A stretch of DNA of 42,090 nucleotides from Bacillota bacterium (GTDB lineage Bacteria; Bacillota_I; Bacilli_A; Izemoplasmatales; UBA1188): contig JAEYPN010000008.1 in assembly GCA_023410715.1 (NCBI GenBank), positions 1 to 42,090 on the forward strand, in the 5' to 3' direction. Below are positions 33,698 to 41,859 of the stretch, one piece after another. The notes below the pieces were generated by a model. That model had not been told where the DNA came from, made no database searches, and saw nothing but the letters and a program-made list of their open reading frames with translations. The position numbers and the translations under genes were made by a program. Numbering within the stretch: the stretch's first letter is position 1; every line of letters begins with the position of its first letter.

Positions 33698-35191
33698 ATG
33701 AAGATTTACGCTGTTGATAGTAAAAAATTAAGTTTAGAAGAATTGGCATTAATTGAATCTTTACAAGGTCTAGTTAATAGGCATACTAAAGAAACAGGTG
33801 TTGGATTATATATTGATGCTGAAAACTATATGGTCTATTTGAAAAAATACAAGGTTATTTATTTAACGTTTGATGAAGCTATTATTGAGTTTAAAGAATA
33901 TATTAAAGGTATTGTTTTATTTGATATTACTCCTGGTAATATTTCTATTAATACTGCTTGTAATATGGCAACTATTTATGATGCAGTTATGGTTGACTAC
34001 AAATTATTTAAAGTGATTAGTAAATATAATTTTAAAGAGCTTTTTGATACTAAAGAACTAAATGGTGATTTTATTGATCAACAAAAGTATATCTTTGATA
34101 ACTATAAACATCTTTTTAATAATAATGCATTAGTTCACCAAGTAACAAAAAAAGATTGTCATCACATTAGGTTAAGGGACTATGCAATTAAGAATAAATG
34201 GATGTGCTTATATACCGGTGAGGATAAAAAATCATTTGAATTTAGAGAAGAAGTTTTAAAATGGTTAGAATCAAACAGCCCTATTTATGGATGGACTAGT
34301 GATGAAATCAGTTTTGTAGATCATATTAGCCAATATGGTAACTATGTATGTCCTGCAGATTGGAGCCTAAATCACTCTTTATTAGATGAAATCGATGCTG
34401 ATATTCCTAAACAACCTAGCATGAAAGCTGATGAAATTGATAATATAAATAAATATCATTATGTAACAATAGTATGCAGTGATGGTGATAACATACAGTG
34501 GCTTGAAAGGGATTTTGCAACTTCATCATCATTTGGTGAAAGAATTAAAACAGAACAAAACTTTCCTATGAGCTTTACTATTTCTCCAACTTTGGCTGAT
34601 GTTAGTCCTATAGTTTTAGAATATATTTATAAACAAGGCAAAAACAATTACTTTGTTAGTGGCGTTTCAGGAGTCGGATATATGAATCCGTGTAACTACC
34701 CAAAAAATCATTTAAAAAACTTCTGTGATAAAACAGCAAAGTTTATGTCTATTTGTGATTTGAATATTGTAACTTTATTAGATAATTTAAAAAATCTATA
34801 CCATGTTACTGAAGTTTTGGATGAGTATGCAAAACATGATAATATTTATGGTGGAATTTATGAACTAGATCCGACTATGTATGGTGGAGGTAACGGGAAA
34901 ATCTACTGGAGTTCAAACGGAAAGCCGTTTGCCAGCGTAAGAGAGACAATGTGGGCTCCTGATGGAACTAATAAAACTGTTACTGAAGAATGGTTAACAG
35001 GAATTGCTGATAGAATTAATAATTATAAAGTTGACCCAACTAGCGAAGATGGTTACACAGTTTTAAACTATCATCCATGGAGTATGAAAATAGAAAATCT
35101 TGAAAGATTAGTCAAAAAATTAGATAGTCATGTAAAAATTATTTCTACTAATAAGTTCATTGAACTTGTAAAAAACAATGTAAAACACTAA
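33698..35191 (+). CDS. Cytoplasmic GxGYxYP-family protein
   Basis: A 497-residue paralogue of the preceding protein, without signal peptide or C-terminal sandwich domains, so it should stay in the cytoplasm. The shared core includes LALIESLQGLVNRHTKE, ADWSLNHSLL, VTIVCSDGDNIQWL, the full signature GVGYMNP at about 325-331, and ASVRETMWAPD. The Asp-rich SDGDN segment and the GxGYxxP loop are candidate active-site parts, an inference from their conservation between the two paralogues. AAAGAGGT precedes the ATG. Last gene before lacI; 45 nt after its paralogue. Confidence 0.8.
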   Translation: MKIYAVDSKKLSLEELALIESLQGLVNRHTKETGVGLYIDAENYMVYLKKYKVIYLTFDEAIIEFKEYIKGIVLFDITPGNISINTACNMATIYDAVMVDYKLFKVISKYNFKELFDTKELNGDFIDQQKYIFDNYKHLFNNNALVHQVTKKDCHHIRLRDYAIKNKWMCLYTGEDKKSFEFREEVLKWLESNSPIYGWTSDEISFVDHISQYGNYVCPADWSLNHSLLDEIDADIPKQPSMKADEIDNINKYHYVTIVCSDGDNIQWLERDFATSSSFGERIKTEQNFPMSFTISPTLADVSPIVLEYIYKQGKNNYFVSGVSGVGYMNPCNYPKNHLKNFCDKTAKFMSICDLNIVTLLDNLKNLYHVTEVLDEYAKHDNIYGGIYELDPTMYGGGNGKIYWSSNGKPFASVRETMWAPDGTNKTVTEEWLTGIADRINNYKVDPTSEDGYTVLNYHPWSMKIENLERLVKKLDSHVKIISTNKFIELVKNNVKH

Positions 35192-35342
35192 TATCTTTTA
35201 AATAAAAACATGTTAAATTTATCTAGCAGGATTTTATGTAAGAAAATGTAATAAATATGATGAAAACTAAAGAAAATATGATAAAATGTTTTTGATGAAC
35301 TAGTTTTCTAATTAATTTATTATAGATTGTTGAGGTATTTTT
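35192..35342 (+). promoter_or_regulatory. lacI upstream region with operator-like site
   Basis: GAACTAGTTTTC (35297-35308), read on the other strand, is GAAAACTAGTTC, two central bases away from the GAAAACCGGTTC site at 36443-36454. TTGATG (35293-35298) may be a -35 with ATTTAT or TATTAT downstream. A separate, autoregulated promoter is possible. No terminator is evident after the previous gene. Confidence 0.35.
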
Positions 35343-36329
35343 ATGATTACAATAAAGGAAATAGCGTTAAAAGCTGGAGTTGCAAAATCAACAGTAAGTA
35401 ACGTTTTATCAGGGAAAAAGTATGTTAGTCCAGAAATTGCTAATAAAGTTATGAAGATGTGTGAAGAGAATGATTATCATCCAAACTTCTATGCTTCCGT
35501 ATTATCATCCAAAGTAAAAACAAATATTATTGGTCTTTTTTTAGAGATTTCATCTGATGGCGTTTATAAGAAGTTCTATTCCGATTTAATTCAATCGGTA
35601 ATTAAAGTTTTAAATAAACACGGGAAAAGCTTATTAATATATTCGGGTCTTGATAATGGTCAAACAACATTAAAAATGAAAAGCGGAAAAGCGCCAATTG
35701 ATGGAGCAATTATTTTATCACCAACAATTAATGACTCACGTATTGTTGATTTTAAAGATCATGTTATTCCTTTTGTTATTATTGGCCACCCAGTGAATGC
35801 TATTAATACAAACTATGTTGACGTAGATAATACTAAATTAACAAATTTTATAGCAACTAGTATGATTGATAAGGGATTTAATTCAATTTGTTTAATTAAT
35901 TCTAATAAAGAATTGGTTATTTCAAAAGAAAGAGACTATGGTTTTATGTGTGCCTTTGAAGGAAGGAAAGCAACATTTGAGATTAAACATACTAATTCTA
36001 CAAAAGAAGAGGCATATGTTCATGCAAAAGAATCATTAAAGAGAGGAACTAATGCCTTTATTACTGCCTCAGGAATTGTTGCTTCGGGTGTATATCAGGC
36101 CTGCAAAGAGGCGGGAAAAGTTATTGGTAAAGAAGTTGCCGTATTTACTTTAGGTTATTCATTTGATGTTGATATGGAATTTGAACCAAGTTTAAGCTAT
36201 GCAGTTCAAGACTACTTTATGTTAGGTAAATGTGCTACAGAGATTTTGGTAGATGTAATAGATGGAAAGAAAGATGTTATAAATGAAACAATCGATAACC
36301 AAATTCATTACCACGATTCATTCAAATAA
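35343..36329 (+). CDS. LacI/GalR-family transcriptional regulator
   Basis: A 328-residue repressor. An N-terminal helix-turn-helix (TIKEIALKAGVAKSTVSNVLSG, residues about 3-24) and hinge helix lead into a periplasmic-binding-protein-like sensor domain (about 60-328), with the typical DGAIILSPT and PFVIIGHPV strands. Family members bind palindromes with a central CG; sites of that form stand at the three glycan-gene promoters in this window. It is therefore the likely local repressor, released by a sugar from the target glycan. GAGGT precedes the ATG. It sits between two enzyme groups of the locus. Confidence 0.93.
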   Translation: MITIKEIALKAGVAKSTVSNVLSGKKYVSPEIANKVMKMCEENDYHPNFYASVLSSKVKTNIIGLFLEISSDGVYKKFYSDLIQSVIKVLNKHGKSLLIYSGLDNGQTTLKMKSGKAPIDGAIILSPTINDSRIVDFKDHVIPFVIIGHPVNAINTNYVDVDNTKLTNFIATSMIDKGFNSICLINSNKELVISKERDYGFMCAFEGRKATFEIKHTNSTKEEAYVHAKESLKRGTNAFITASGIVASGVYQACKEAGKVIGKEVAVFTLGYSFDVDMEFEPSLSYAVQDYFMLGKCATEILVDVIDGKKDVINETIDNQIHYHDSFK

Positions 36330-36440
36330 ACATAATTTAATGGATATCTTGTAGCTAGTGCTCCTTTTTATATATTAACAAAACTAAATTATAAGGCATA
36401 TGAAAAGTAAATTTATTTTTCATGTAAATATTTAAACTTT

Positions 36441-36506
36441 AAGAAAACCGGTTCACCAATAAAAACACATGTTATAATGTTTTAAACAAGGATAAAACCG
36501 TTATAT
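36441..36506 (+). promoter_or_regulatory. Promoter of the second GH127-like gene with two operators
   Basis: An extended -10 TGT-TATAAT (36470-36478) lies between AAGAAAACCGGTTC (36441-36454, at the -35 position) and ATAAAACCGTTAT (36492-36504, just after the start point). Both match the operators upstream of the mannosidase and ABC operons. Confidence 0.7.
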
Positions 36507-36559
36507 ATTACATATAGGTTATTCTAAAATTAAAAAGAAAACAAATAGGAGAGTTCGTT

Positions 36560-38473
36560 ATGAAAAAGATTTTAGGTTTTTTTTTATTAATATTATCGTT
36601 ATTTTTACTTGCATCCTGTAAGAGAAATAACACTGTAAGTACTGTAGATGAGGAACAAAAAACGACAGAAAAAAATAATCAAGGTGATTTAATAAGCGTA
36701 TCAAAATATCTTACCGCGTATGATTTTGAAGGAGTAAAGTTATCTATCTCCTCAAATTTTAAAAAAGAATTAGATTACGCAATGGAATATCTGTTAGAAA
36801 TTCCAGTTGATGATTATCTAAAAATTTTTAGACAAAGAGCTATAGATGATGGAATGACTGGAATTAAAGATCCTTCAACTGCAAACTATCTTATGGGTTG
36901 GTATGATACAAGTATGTGGGCTGCTACAATGATGTATCAGCAAACTGCAGCAATGATAAGAGGGTATAAGATTACAGGCGACCAAAGACTAAAGAATCGT
37001 GCCATTCAAATTATTGATGGTTTCATTGAATGTATTGAAGACGATGGATATTTCTTTCCTGTTCCACGTACATCAAATATCGCTGCAAACTACGAACTAG
37101 ATAAAGCATTATTAATGCTTGCTGATGCATATGAATACTTAGAATATGTTGAAGTATTACCTGCAATTAGAAAAATGGTTGATTTTGCTCAAAAAAACTT
37201 TATTACAAATCGTTACATTCAAAGTGAATCAAGAGGGATTGGCGCAACTACTTTAGAAGGTTTGTCAGATCAAGAATGGTATACAACATCAGAACAGCTA
37301 TATCGATTATACTTATTAACTGACGATAAATACTATTTAGAATACGCTGAGTTCTGGGATTATACAGAAATGTGGAAAAACTTTGCTGATGCAAATCGCG
37401 ATGGCTGGGCAAAGGTTCACGCATATAGTAACGTAAACTCAGCATCTAGTGCTGGTATTAAGAGTTTAGTTACAAAAGATGAAAAAGATATTGAAGTATT
37501 AATGGGTTTTTTCTGGGCATTTCAAAAATATGAAATGTATCCTAATGGTGGATTTGGTGCTGGTGAGCAATTAACTGGTGGTAATAGACTAAAACAAGAA
37601 GCAATCAACTCAACAGTTAACGACTGTGAAATACCATGTTGTTCATTTGCTGTTTTAAAAGCATCTAGATATACAATGCAAGTAACTGCCAATCCATATT
37701 ATTCAGAATGGGCTGAAAAGATGCTTTTTAATGGTGTGTTAGGTGCGTTACGTATTTATAAAGATGATTTTTATGTAGGTAAATCATTCTATTATGCGAA
37801 TTATCAAAATGAAGCTTTGAAAAATTATTATGGTGATGCATGGCCATGCTGTTCTGGAACATATTTCTTAGATCTAGTAGAGGTTGCTAACCAAATCTAT
37901 TATCAAGGTGATGATGGAATATATGTTACAAACTATGTTGATTCACAACTAACTACTACGTTTGATGGAAAACAAGTTGTTTTAACTCAAGAAACAAATT
38001 ATCCGGAAGAATTAACATCAAAGTTTACAATTAATGTTGATGGGGAAACAACAGCTAATCTTCGTTTTAGAAAACCTGAAAAAACAAAATCAATTAAAGT
38101 AAAAATTAATGGACAAGATACAGCTGTATATATAAAGAATGGTTGGATTTGTATTCAAGGAAGCTTTAGCGATGGAGATACAGTTGAATTAGCCTTTGAT
38201 TATCAATTAAATGCTGAACAAGTAGATGAGGGAAGCAATGAAATGGTAATGGCAATGTACGGGAATATTTATATGGTTTCTAGAACTATTAAATCAAGTA
38301 TTGTTATTAAAAAAGGAAAAAATCTTGCGGATTATGTAACTTTAGTTGATGGTATTCATATTTATGTGACTGACGAAATTGGTAATTCCTTTGAGTTTGT
38401 TCCTTATTATGAAATCGATGAAAATGAGACATATATGGGTAGCTTTAAGTTGGAGGTAAAAGAAAATGAATAA
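36560..38473 (+). CDS. GH127/GH146-like surface lipoprotein
   Basis: A 637-residue lipoprotein (lipobox LLASC, Cys20) whose whole mature part is a DUF1680-type (alpha/alpha)6-barrel protein plus terminal beta domains. WYDTSMWAATMMYQQTAAMI, GYFFPVPR and WYTTSEQLYRL mark the barrel. The Cys-Cys pair expected for the zinc site/nucleophile is C430-C431 (WPCCSGTY), and upstream NDCEIPCCSF offers E357 and C360 or C361, with the Glu-Cys spacing one longer than in HypBA1. It is thus probably an active but divergent relative of the GH127-like protein at 26403. It has its own operator-flanked promoter. The stop overlaps the next gene by 8 nt. Confidence 0.8.
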   Translation: MKKILGFFLLILSLFLLASCKRNNTVSTVDEEQKTTEKNNQGDLISVSKYLTAYDFEGVKLSISSNFKKELDYAMEYLLEIPVDDYLKIFRQRAIDDGMTGIKDPSTANYLMGWYDTSMWAATMMYQQTAAMIRGYKITGDQRLKNRAIQIIDGFIECIEDDGYFFPVPRTSNIAANYELDKALLMLADAYEYLEYVEVLPAIRKMVDFAQKNFITNRYIQSESRGIGATTLEGLSDQEWYTTSEQLYRLYLLTDDKYYLEYAEFWDYTEMWKNFADANRDGWAKVHAYSNVNSASSAGIKSLVTKDEKDIEVLMGFFWAFQKYEMYPNGGFGAGEQLTGGNRLKQEAINSTVNDCEIPCCSFAVLKASRYTMQVTANPYYSEWAEKMLFNGVLGALRIYKDDFYVGKSFYYANYQNEALKNYYGDAWPCCSGTYFLDLVEVANQIYYQGDDGIYVTNYVDSQLTTTFDGKQVVLTQETNYPEELTSKFTINVDGETTANLRFRKPEKTKSIKVKINGQDTAVYIKNGWICIQGSFSDGDTVELAFDYQLNAEQVDEGSNEMVMAMYGNIYMVSRTIKSSIVIKKGKNLADYVTLVDGIHIYVTDEIGNSFEFVPYYEIDENETYMGSFKLEVKENE

Positions 38474-41400
38474 AATAAAAAAAGTTTTTATTCTAATCAT
38501 GTTTTCTTTGATTTTATCGTTATTTGTTTCAACAATTCTTATCTTTGCTAGTGAAACATCAATTGGCAAAGAAATAGCTCATTATACATTTGAAAATAAG
38601 AATGTTGGCTTTGATTTTTCTTCTAATTATAATGATGCTTCAAATAGTGGCGTATCAATTGGAAATGAAAACAAAGTTAATCCTGATTCGGGGAACTATG
38701 GTGTTTTTGCTACTAATAAATATATGACTATTCCTAATGTATTCACTGGTAACTTTACAATATCTATGTGGGCTAGGCCTTCATCGCTAAATGATTATCA
38801 ACGCTTATTTGACTTTGGTAAAGGTGACTATTATATTGCATTATATCAATATTCAGATGGTAATATAGGTATTTGTTATAATACAGGTGGAGGTAATGTA
38901 AATGCATACGCCACCCCTGGAATTGTCAAAGTAAATGAATGGGCTCATTATCTTGTTATTGTTGATGGTTCAAAAGTTATGGTGTACGTTAATAATGTTA
39001 ATGTTTTAACAGTAAATATGCCTAAAACAATTTCCCAGATATTAAATGACCAACCTGATTTTTCAGATAATTTTATTGGTAAATCTAAATATTTATCTGA
39101 TCCATATTTTAATGGCTCAATTGACGATATTAGAATATATGCAAGTGTTCTTTCTAATACTGATATTAGTACCTTAAGTAATGGGTTATTTACATATAAC
39201 GAAGAAAGAACTTCTGAAGAAAAAAGAGATGAGGCTTTGGATTCAGGTTTAATTTTAAATTATTCATTTGAGGTAGAAAACTGTGGTATCGATTTCTCAG
39301 GCTCTAAAAACGATGGTAATGCTTTTGGAGTAAGTCAATCTGATAGTGTTGTTATAAGTGAGGCCTCTGGATCATCAGGATATTTTGCTGACAATAAATT
39401 TATTAGTATGAAAAATGGATTGTTAACAGATTCATTTACTTATTCTGTATGGATTAATCCAATAAAGAATACTGATTATACTGCTATTTTTGACTGTGGT
39501 AATAATACAGGTTATATTTGCTTAAAATTATTTGAAGATGGTAACATGGGCCTAAGCTTTCATTCGGATACGGTCGACCAAACTGTTTTTGCTGGTGTTG
39601 GTTCAATAGCTTTAGAAACATGGCAAAATGTTGTCTTAACAATGGATGGAAGCCACTATGCTTTATATATTAATGGTTTAAAGAAGGTTAGTGGAGAAGC
39701 TGAGCTAACTGTGTCGGATATATATAAAAGTTATATAGACTTTACAGAAAATTACATTGGTCATTCAAGATATGCCCAGGATGAAGGATATAACGGATAT
39801 ATGGATGATATTCGTTTATATAATAAGGCTTTAACGGATGTACAAATACATAGACTAGCAGCTGGATATTTTTTTATAAATGATAATAGTCCATTAATAA
39901 ATAATGGTATTGTAGCTCATTATGCATTTAATGGTAAAGATGCAGCCATCGATTATTCTTCTAATTTATTTAATGGTATAAACAATTCTGTTGAATTAGA
40001 GTGTGACTCAAAAATTAATGAAGATTCTTTAAGTTATGGTGTATTTGGAACTAATAAATACTTAACCTTACCAAATATAATTACGGGTGATTTTTCGGTT
40101 TCATTATGGGCTAGACCTTCATCACTAGTTGATTATCAACGTTTATTTGATTTTGGTAAGGGTGATTATTATATTGCTTTATATCAATATGCAGATGGGA
40201 ACATTGGCTTATGCTATAATGTTGGAAGTGGTAATGAAAGTTATTATGCAACCCCTGGAATAGCTAAGGTTAACACATGGGCTCATTATGTTGTAACAGT
40301 TTCTCAAAATAATGTAAACGTATATGTCAATAATGAATTAGTATTAACAGTTGAACTAGCAAAAACAATTTCAGAAATTTTAACATTACAGCCTGATTTT
40401 TCTGATAATTATATTGGTAAATCAAGATACGATTCAGATCCATATTTTAATGGGTTTATTGACGATGTTAGAGTTTATAATAGAGTCATAAATACTACAG
40501 TAATTAGTATGCTAAGTGAAGGTATGTTTGTAGCAGTAGATGATTATGCTTATAAAACTCCTTCATTAAATGAAGGTTTAATCAATCATTATACTTTTGA
40601 TTCTAATGTCGGTATTGACTATTCAGGAAATAGTAATAATGCATCAATTTCAAATGGTGTAACATTAGCAAGTGAAAATGGGGTTAATAGCAAATCTGGT
40701 TCTTATGCTTTATTTAACGGAATCAATAGTGGCTTAAGACTACAAAATAATATCTTAGATAAAAACACGAATGCTTTTTCAATTGCAACATGGGTAAGAT
40801 TTGATGAACTTAAGAATTTTGTAAGAATATTTGACTTAGGTGTATCAAATAGAATTTATTTAACTTTATGGTCATATGAAGATGGTGGAGCAAAATTGGT
40901 GATTTCTGCAAGCGGCTCAAATAACCAAATTGAAATTGGAACATTCTTGAATGTTTTTGAAGTTGGAAAATGGGTGCATCTTACATTCACAATGAAAGAT
41001 AACGAAACATGTTTCTATATTAATGGAGAGTTAGTATTATCAAAAACTATTTCTTTAACAATTCAAGATTTATATAAAGATGCTATTTATAAAGATCATA
41101 CACAAAACTTTATCGGTGTTTCACATTTCGTTAGTGATAGTAAGTTTGCTGGTGCAATGGATGAAATAAGAATCTACAATCGTGCTTTACCTGAGGCTCA
41201 AGTAAAATATATTAAGAATAACTGCTTTGGAAGTTCTTTTAATGAGATTAGTGATAAAGTCACAAATTTATCATCTAATAAGAATGATAATATTAATTTT
41301 AATGGAAATAAGGAGTTATCAACTATAGATGATAATTATTTCACTTTATCTAGTTGGAATACGTATATTAGTCAGGTTATTTTTGATAGTAATACTGAAG

Positions 41401-41741
41401 TATCAATCTCAGATCAATATGGGTTTAACAAAACATCAAATCTTACATTATCTAAAGAAGGTATCTATATTTTGTGTATCACAAAAGATAATAGTGTATT
41501 GAGCAGATATAAAATTACTATTACTTTAGAAGAAATGCATAAGGTGTCTTTTGTAGCTGACGGATTCAATATTCAAAGTAAATTTGTTTTAGATGGAGAT
41601 AAAGTTAGTTTATTAAATCCAAAAAAAGTTGGGTATGAGTTTGCTGGTTGGTATACCGATTCTTCATTTACCACAAAGGTGGATCCTAATATTGTTATTA
41701 CTTTTGATTTAATTTTATATGCTAAGTGGGTAAACAAATAA
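38466..41741 (+). CDS. Secreted protein with four LamG domains and an InlB-type repeat
   Basis: A 1091-residue exported protein: a signal peptide (about 1-28), four laminin-G/concanavalin-like domains (about 38-241, 260-465, 480-688, 703-920), an Ig-like spacer, and a C-terminal InlB/Listeria-Bacteroides repeat (from about 1024; GYEFAGWYTDSSFTTKV...LYAKW). Domains 1 and 3 are far closer to each other (shared ARPSSL, RLFDFGKGDYYIALYQY, DPYFNG) than to 2 and 4. Each carries the LamG closing strand (IDDIRIY, MDDIRLY, IDDVRVY, MDEIRIY). There is no LPXTG or lipobox. A glycan-binding or adhesive role is likely. The ribosome binding site (GGAGG) lies in the preceding gene, giving translational coupling. 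Confidence 0.85.
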   Translation: MNKIKKVFILIMFSLILSLFVSTILIFASETSIGKEIAHYTFENKNVGFDFSSNYNDASNSGVSIGNENKVNPDSGNYGVFATNKYMTIPNVFTGNFTISMWARPSSLNDYQRLFDFGKGDYYIALYQYSDGNIGICYNTGGGNVNAYATPGIVKVNEWAHYLVIVDGSKVMVYVNNVNVLTVNMPKTISQILNDQPDFSDNFIGKSKYLSDPYFNGSIDDIRIYASVLSNTDISTLSNGLFTYNEERTSEEKRDEALDSGLILNYSFEVENCGIDFSGSKNDGNAFGVSQSDSVVISEASGSSGYFADNKFISMKNGLLTDSFTYSVWINPIKNTDYTAIFDCGNNTGYICLKLFEDGNMGLSFHSDTVDQTVFAGVGSIALETWQNVVLTMDGSHYALYINGLKKVSGEAELTVSDIYKSYIDFTENYIGHSRYAQDEGYNGYMDDIRLYNKALTDVQIHRLAAGYFFINDNSPLINNGIVAHYAFNGKDAAIDYSSNLFNGINNSVELECDSKINEDSLSYGVFGTNKYLTLPNIITGDFSVSLWARPSSLVDYQRLFDFGKGDYYIALYQYADGNIGLCYNVGSGNESYYATPGIAKVNTWAHYVVTVSQNNVNVYVNNELVLTVELAKTISEILTLQPDFSDNYIGKSRYDSDPYFNGFIDDVRVYNRVINTTVISMLSEGMFVAVDDYAYKTPSLNEGLINHYTFDSNVGIDYSGNSNNASISNGVTLASENGVNSKSGSYALFNGINSGLRLQNNILDKNTNAFSIATWVRFDELKNFVRIFDLGVSNRIYLTLWSYEDGGAKLVISASGSNNQIEIGTFLNVFEVGKWVHLTFTMKDNETCFYINGELVLSKTISLTIQDLYKDAIYKDHTQNFIGVSHFVSDSKFAGAMDEIRIYNRALPEAQVKYIKNNCFGSSFNEISDKVTNLSSNKNDNINFNGNKELSTIDDNYFTLSSWNTYISQVIFDSNTEVSISDQYGFNKTSNLTLSKEGIYILCITKDNSVLSRYKITITLEEMHKVSFVADGFNIQSKFVLDGDKVSLLNPKKVGYEFAGWYTDSSFTTKVDPNIVITFDLILYAKWVNK

Positions 41742-41859
41742 CAGGTTATTAACATTATAAATTTTTTCTGTTTATGAAAAACTAAATGAATATATTATTA
41801 ATTAAAAAAATAATAACATGTAATATTTTCTACAAATAATTTAGTTACGATGACATAAC
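41742..41859. other. AT-rich spacer, nothing recognised
   Basis: Spacer between the LamG gene and the insertion sequence. AACAG at its left and CTGTT about 28 nt later could pair weakly around an AT-rich loop with a T run. No convincing terminator or gene is seen. Confidence 0.4.
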
